Below, piece after piece: positions 59,976-64,000 of a DNA stretch of 64,000 nt. Under the pieces are notes generated by a model. The model was given only the letters and a program-made list of their open reading frames with translations. It searched no databases and was not told where the DNA came from. A program made the translations under genes and the position numbers. Positions within the stretch are counted from its first letter, which is position 1. The number at the start of each line of letters is the position of its first letter. Source of the stretch: Azomonas tarimensis (GTDB lineage: Bacteria > Pseudomonadota > Gammaproteobacteria > Pseudomonadales > Pseudomonadaceae); assembly GCF_042648805.1 (NCBI RefSeq), contig NZ_JBHRXZ010000022.1:496001-560000 (forward strand). The letters are read 5' to 3'.

Positions 59976-60038
59976 TTCGAGCCGCAAGCCGCAAGCCGTT
60001 CCGCTTGTAGCCTGAAGTTCTTTCCGAAGGAAAAGGTA
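59976..60038. repeat. Degenerate short repeat element, copy C
   Basis: The hisH-hisA gap holds GCCGCAAGCCGCAAGCC followed by GCTTGTAGCCTGAAG, a weak version of the AGCTGCAAGC/GCTTGCAGCTT inverted repeat seen at 14034 and 60788. Confidence 0.5.
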
Positions 60039-60782
60039 ATGCTGATCATCCCGGCAATTGATTTGAAGGACGGTGCCTGCGTGCGTCTGCGCCAGGGCCG
60101 CATGGACGACTCCACGGTGTTTTCCGACGATCCGGTGAGCATGGCCGCCAGGTGGGTGCAGGCCGGCTGCCGGCGGCTGCATCTGGTGGACCTGAACGGC
60201 GCGTTCGAGGGGCAACCGGTCAACGGTGAAGTGGTCACCGCCATCGCCCGGCGCTTCCCCGAACTGCCGATCCAGATCGGCGGCGGCATCCGCTCGCTGG
60301 AGACCATCGAGCACTACGTCCGTGCCGGCGTGGGTTACGTGATCATCGGCACCAAGGCAGTCAAGCAGCCCGAGTTCGTCGGCGAGGCCTGCCGGGCGTT
60401 CCCCGGCAAGGTGATCGTCGGCCTGGACGCCAGAGACGGCTTCGTCGCCACCGACGGCTGGGCCGAAGTGTCCAGCGTGCAGGTCATCGACCTGGCCAGG
60501 CGCTTCGAGGCCGACGGCGTCTCCGCCATCGTCTACACCGACATCGCCAAGGACGGGATGATGCAGGGCTGCAACGTCGAGGCCACCGCGGCCCTGGCCA
60601 GCGCCACCAGGATCCCGGTTATCGCCTCCGGCGGCATCCACAACATTGGCGACATCCAGACCCTGCTCGATGCCAACGCCCCGGGCATCATCGGCGCCAT
60701 CACCGGCCGGGCGATCTACGAGGGCACCCTGGATGTGGCCGAGGCGCAGGCCCTCTGTGATCTCAGGGTCAAAGACGAATAA
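60039..60782 (+). CDS. hisA: ProFAR isomerase (phosphoribosylformimino-AICAR-P isomerase)
   Basis: 247 aa TIM barrel. IIPAIDLKDGACVRL carries the first catalytic Asp; QIGGGIRSLETIE and VYTDIAKDGMMQGCN carry the phosphate site and second catalytic Asp. ATG at 60039 has an AAGGAAAAGG site. Fourth step of the pathway, directly before HisFH. Confidence 0.97.
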   Translation: MLIIPAIDLKDGACVRLRQGRMDDSTVFSDDPVSMAARWVQAGCRRLHLVDLNGAFEGQPVNGEVVTAIARRFPELPIQIGGGIRSLETIEHYVRAGVGYVIIGTKAVKQPEFVGEACRAFPGKVIVGLDARDGFVATDGWAEVSSVQVIDLARRFEADGVSAIVYTDIAKDGMMQGCNVEATAALASATRIPVIASGGIHNIGDIQTLLDANAPGIIGAITGRAIYEGTLDVAEAQALCDLRVKDE

Positions 60783-60787
60783 TCAGC

Positions 60788-60869
60788 GAGCTGCAAGTTA
60801 CAGGTCCGAGACTGGAAGCGACACGGAAGGGTCTTTTCGCTTTTACTTGAAGCTTGCCGCTTGCAGCTC
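60788..60869. repeat. Short inverted repeat element, copy D, between hisA and hisF
   Basis: GAGCTGCAAG (60788-60797) and its perfect complement CTTGCAGCTC (60860-60869) flank a 62-base spacer; the right arm is beside GAAGCTTGCCGC, as in the other copies. Confidence 0.7.
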
Positions 60870-60884
60870 TTTTCGGAGAAAAGC

Positions 60885-61655
60885 ATGGCGCTGGCCAAAC
60901 GCATCATCCCCTGCCTCGACGTGGAAAACGGTCGAGTGGTCAAGGGCGTCAAGTTCGAGAACATCCGCGATGCCGGTGATCCTGTCGAGATCGCCCGGCG
61001 TTACGACGAGCAGGGTGCCGACGAGATCACCTTTCTCGACATCACGGCGAGCCATGAAGGGCGCGATACCACGCTGCACACCGTGGAGCGCATGGCCAGC
61101 CAGGTGTTCATCCCGCTGACCGTGGGCGGCGGGGTGCGCAGCGTCAGCGACATTCGCAACCTGCTCAATGCCGGTGCGGACAAGGTGTCGATCAACACCG
61201 CCGCGGTGTTCGACCCCGAATTCGTCGGTGAGGCCGCCGAGCGTTTCGGCTCCCAGTGCATCGTCGTCGCCATCGACGCCAAGCGGGTGTCAGGCCCTGG
61301 GGAAACCCCGCGCTGGGAGATCTTCACCCATGGCGGACGCAAGCCTACCGGGCTGGATGCGGTGCTCTGGGCAAAGAAGATGGAAGACCTCGGCGCTGGC
61401 GAAATCCTGCTCACCAGCATGGACCAGGACGGCGTGAAGAGCGGCTACGACCTGGGCGTCACCCGCGCCATCAGCGAGGCGCTCAGCATCCCGGTGATCG
61501 CCTCGGGAGGGGTCGGCAACCTGCAGCACCTGGCTGACGGCGTGCTCGAGGGCAAGGCCGACGCGGTGCTCGCGGCGAGCATCTTCCATTTCGGCGAATA
61601 CACAGTGCCCGAAGCCAAGGCCTACATGGCCAGCCGTGGCATCGTCATGCGCTGA
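60885..61655 (+). CDS. hisF: Imidazole glycerol phosphate synthase, cyclase subunit
   Basis: 256 aa TIM barrel forming the HisHF complex. KRIIPCLDVENGRVVKGV holds the first catalytic Asp, LTSMDQDGVKSGYD the second, with PLTVGGGVRSV and IASGGVGN phosphate loops. ATG at 60885 with GGAG; the frame is open to 60861 inside the repeat. Last conserved chromosomal gene before the foreign right end. Confidence 0.97.
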   Translation: MALAKRIIPCLDVENGRVVKGVKFENIRDAGDPVEIARRYDEQGADEITFLDITASHEGRDTTLHTVERMASQVFIPLTVGGGVRSVSDIRNLLNAGADKVSINTAAVFDPEFVGEAAERFGSQCIVVAIDAKRVSGPGETPRWEIFTHGGRKPTGLDAVLWAKKMEDLGAGEILLTSMDQDGVKSGYDLGVTRAISEALSIPVIASGGVGNLQHLADGVLEGKADAVLAASIFHFGEYTVPEAKAYMASRGIVMR

Positions 61656-62093
61656 AGGCTGATGGGGCAGCGCCAGGTTCTGGCCGCTGGCGAGCTCCGG
61701 CTTCAGTTATATCCTCGAGAGCCCGGTCTGCCCCTGCGACAACAAGCGTGGAGCGGCCGCGCCCGGCGGGCCTCAACGCTGTAAGCCGTCCTGGTGCCGC
61801 CCAAAAAAGGGCCGGTGTCAAGACTTTCGTGGAAATCACGCTAGGCTTGAAACCACATACAGGGCAATAGGTTAGCTCTGTTTCATGTCGCTTGCAGCGG
61901 ATGCGGCGTTGTGGGCTGGGAGCCACATGAGAGCCTGTGGAAAGCAAGCCGGGGCGCGCTGAGGCGGTGCAGACATTTGCTAAGAATGGGCCTACCTCAG
62001 CAAGCCTAGCCCACCTATGCGCATGCTGTCATCAGACGTTAAACCAAGTTCCTCACTAGCCCCTACCACAAAGGGGCATGGGAGCCTTGGTTA
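61656..62093. other. 438-base gap at the chromosome / element junction
   Basis: No supportable gene. A minus frame ending at 61645 encodes a CKRH...CPVC pair but has no other family features. A hairpin GCCCC/GGGGC (62059-62077) nested within AACCAAG/CTTGGTT arms (62042-62092) lies just after the stop of the next gene. The junction with imported DNA probably falls here; I cannot place it exactly. Confidence 0.5.
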
Positions 62094-63305
62094 TTAGCCG
62101 TGCTTGAAATGTAGCGTTCTAGTGTGTGGGTCAGCTTTGAACGCAAAATCGTTTCCGTCCATGAAGCTCATTTGGTCGTTAGTTACACGCTCGCCATTCA
62201 GCATAAACGTCCAGTAGTAGAGATCGTAAAGATCGAGATATGTTCCCGCTTCCGACTCGGTACTTTGCAGCACAATCGCCCCTGTTTTAGCATCTCGGTA
62301 ACGTACCTCTACTGTGTCCTCCTGTACCAGAGTGGCTTCAATGGTCATAGTCTCAGTGGAGAGCAATAATTTCGTCTCGCCAACCTTCATGCCGTCAGAA
62401 GCTGCGACCTTTGTCTTAGCCTCCAAGGTTTCTATGGCCTCTATGGCTTCCCGGTTTTCGCGCTCAATTATTTCATCAGCCCTTGCTTTGTAATCTCGGA
62501 ATAAGGAATGAACCTCATCACGTGTTTTCACGAGGAATGTGGATGCAAGTGACAAACATATTGACGTATAACCTTCCTCTACAGGCGTTGGCAACCCTCT
62601 GCCCCGCTCCTCACCGATACGAAAGAAAGACATCGGCAACGCATGGACGTGAGATGAAAGGAGAACGTACAGTCACCTAAATTGGGCCTTCTCAATTCCA
62701 GCCTTCTCAGCTATATCCTCAAGCGGAAAAAGATAAGCTGATTGCCCATGCAATGCAGTTTTCTTCTTTTTCTCTGGCAGGGTATCAAAGAATGGGTTCA
62801 CCCTGATTCGCTCACGTATTTCGTCGGCCGCCTGCGACAACTTTTCTACTTCTTCATTGTTTTCAATTGCTGTGAACATGCGGATGCGAGAGGTGCAGTC
62901 GTGGAGATTAAATATATTCCAACGGCACTCCCATTCTTTTTCGTCACATTCTTCAGTGCACAAATAGTAAAACGCGATCCGAAGCTCCAGCATCGTTCGA
63001 GTAATTCCAGCAGCAGAAGCGTAATCCCAGTGCTCGATTTTTTTATCCACCCAAGGAGTGAAGGGCATGATCTGAGCAAGAGTCACTCCCTTGGTCACAA
63101 GTGCCGTGAACAAGACCGACGAATCGTAGTGCTTGGCACTTGGGGATGCTACGCCACTATAGCTCCGTGACACGTACATACACTCTCGAACAACATTGTC
63201 CAGCATATCGACAACGCGCATGTAGTCATCGCTTGGCTTACCACCCAAGGAGGAGAAGTCAACTATCTCATCGTGTGTGAGCGCTTCTGGGGTTTCGTCT
63301 GTCAT
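62094..63305 (-). pseudogene. Gene of unknown function broken by one in-frame TGA
   Basis: Two frames, 63305-62673 (210 aa, ending EKAQFR) and 62639-62094 (181 aa, starting MPMSFFRIGEE), are in the same phase. Reading through the TGA at 62675-62673 gives KAQFR-stop-LYVLLSSHVHALPMSFFRIG without another stop, so the intact protein would be 403 aa. A TGG-to-TGA change fits the FRWLYxLLSSHVH pattern I expect. The protein is helical and soluble, with an LELRIAFYYLCTEE block resembling DUF5677-like proteins (low certainty). A+T-rich and on the same strand as trb genes, so probably cargo of the element. A sequencing error is possible. Confidence 0.7.
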
Positions 63306-63422
63306 TTAAACTTCTACCTGTATTAAAAATACCCTCTGGCACTATTGGTCTCGCAATATGTGTTCATTCGGTTAACGGCACCTGTATTTCAGGTGTTTCA
63401 CTATACTAAAATATCAACCAAT

Positions 63423-63647
63423 TCAGGTCTTGGTGCTTGTTCTCTTAAATCCCCGATCCCCCGCCATGAACGCCTCCAGCATGTGCGGGATCAGCGTCGT
63501 GGCATCGACCGCCTCGCCATATGCCTGTGCGTGTAGCGTGGCGTAGCGGTCGAGGTCGGTTTTCAGGCTGGCCGGGCAGGCAAAGGTCAGCTTGACGTTC
63601 TCGGTCTTGGGCAGCGGCCCCAGCCGCAGTTTCCTGGTCGTGCTCAT
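63423..63647 (-). CDS. DUF2274 protein, downstream partner of TrbI
   Basis: 74 aa. KLRLGPLPKTENVKLTFACPA leads into a ribbon-helix-helix-like LKTDLDRYATLHAQAYGE segment and a TTLIPHMLEAFMAGDRGFK tail, the pattern of DUF2274 proteins that end Trb conjugation operons. ATG at 63647 overlaps the trbI stop as ATGA. Role unknown; may be a small DNA-binding or secretion accessory protein. Confidence 0.82.
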   Translation of the reverse strand: MSTTRKLRLGPLPKTENVKLTFACPASLKTDLDRYATLHAQAYGEAVDATTLIPHMLEAFMAGDRGFKRTSTKT

Positions 63648-64000
63648 CTGGAAGTCCCCTTGTTGAAGAACAGCGGCTGGTATGGCCGCAGCACCAGACC
63701 ACGGTTGACGATGATGCGCACCGGCAAGCCGGGCCTTGCGCTCAAGGTCGGCTGGATGTTCATGTTGCGGCGGGTCATCTCCTGCCCGACCTGGTTGATG
63801 CTGTCCTGCGCGCTGTCGCGCCCGGCGATGATGATGCGATCGCCGTCCTGACGGTTCTCCGGCGCGGCCAGCTCGGCGCCGATGCCCAGCAGCGTGGTCA
63901 GCACGGCGCCGGCAAAGATCCGATCCCAATGCCAGTCCACGTCGTCTTCCAGCCCGGCATAGCCGGCCGGATCGGTGCCCACCAGGTTGTCGAGCGTGAG
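63644..64000 (-). CDS. trbI: Conjugal transfer protein TrbI (VirB10-like), C-terminal part
   Basis: The last 118 residues, cut by the window end. LDNLVGTDPAGYAGLEDDVDW followed by FAGAVLTTLLGIGAEL, then GQEMTRRNMNIQPTLSARPGLPVRIIVNRGLVLRPY is the conserved VirB10/TrbI C-terminal domain that forms the outer-membrane pore collar of type IV secretion. It shows that an integrated conjugative element of the Trb (IncP/Tn4371-like) type lies to the right. Confidence 0.92.
   Translation of the reverse strand, partial: LTLDNLVGTDPAGYAGLEDDVDWHWDRIFAGAVLTTLLGIGAELAAPENRQDGDRIIIAGRDSAQDSINQVGQEMTRRNMNIQPTLSARPGLPVRIIVNRGLVLRPYQPLFFNKGTSR

Noticed and set aside
61645..61947. Minus-strand frame with CKRH and CPVCG cysteines suggesting a zinc-ribbon or transposase remnant
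   Set aside because: The rest of the frame is low-complexity Arg/Ala-rich and overlaps the end of hisF; two cysteine pairs alone are not enough.
62673..62675. TGA as a selenocysteine codon in the cargo gene
   Set aside because: No SECIS-like hairpin is evident after it, and the neighbouring residues fit a lost Trp better than a redox-active site.
61656..63422. CRISPR array or integrase at the element end
   Set aside because: No regularly spaced repeats and no tyrosine recombinase motifs in any frame within this stretch.
1..64000. Riboswitches ahead of aceE, ilvE, glnE or hisB
   Set aside because: I looked for conserved aptamer-like leaders and saw only short gaps, operator-like palindromes or repeats.

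Overview
The window is a 64 kb piece of a high-GC gammaproteobacterial chromosome, almost certainly Pseudomonas sensu lato. Gene order and protein lengths follow the Pseudomonas aeruginosa block msrA-dipA-aceF-aceE-glnE-ilvE-waaF-waaC-waaG-waaP-wapP-wapQ-PA5006-wapO-wapH ... msbA-PA4998 ... waaL-hldE ... PA4993-PA4990 ... waaA, and later asmA-mutY-yggX-tRNA-Phe and hisBHAF. The dispersed short repeats and the left-end order (glcB, ACT protein, small porin-like protein, msrA) fit the stutzeri/mendocina side of the genus better than P. aeruginosa itself; that placement is inference.

Layout. 1-2.5 kb: start of malate synthase G, an ACT-domain protein, a small outer-membrane protein, MsrA. 2.6-13 kb: the c-di-GMP phosphodiesterase DipA, pyruvate dehydrogenase E2 and E1, and divergent glnE, with two palindromic operator-like sites between aceE and glnE. 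13-24.6 kb: ilvE, then the LPS inner-core operon (heptosyltransferases, glucosyltransferase, four sugar-kinase-like proteins, carbamoyltransferase, WapH), interrupted by a 99-bp tandem repeat array that contains an assembly gap. 24.6-33.6 kb: a rearranged outer-core region with a DUF6625 glycosyltransferase-like gene, msbA, a PA4998-type kinase, a decayed second DUF6625 copy, a GT2 enzyme, a pyruvyl-transferase-like protein, waaL and hldE. 33.8-38.4 kb: KASIII-like enzyme, conserved unknown, aldo/keto reductase, FAD oxidoreductase, SMR pump. 38.8-47.2 kb: a five-gene strain-variable cassette (GT2, GtrB-like GT2, a 1045-aa GT-C/soluble fusion, a second GT-C protein, a flippase) inserted before waaA. 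47.3-52.8 kb: waaA, then wbpV-wbpL-wbpM, the initiation genes of a B-band-type O antigen. 53-61.7 kb: DUF389 protein, tRNA-Phe, yggX-mutY-asmA, a PanZ-like protein and hisBHAF. 61.7-64 kb: foreign DNA, with one gene broken by an in-frame TGA, then a DUF2274 gene and the end of trbI from a Trb-type conjugative element.

Together about half the window builds LPS: heptose precursor (hldE), Kdo transfer (waaA), inner core (waaF/C/G), core phosphorylation and carbamoylation (waaP, wapP, wapQ, PA5006-like, wapO), outer core (wapH and the variable genes), export (msbA), O-antigen priming (wbpL/M/V) and ligation (waaL). The most interesting parts are the five-gene membrane glycan cassette with its low-GC 1045-aa protein, the duplicated and decayed DUF6625 genes, the paired GTAGT-N3-ACTAC sites and the element boundary after hisF.
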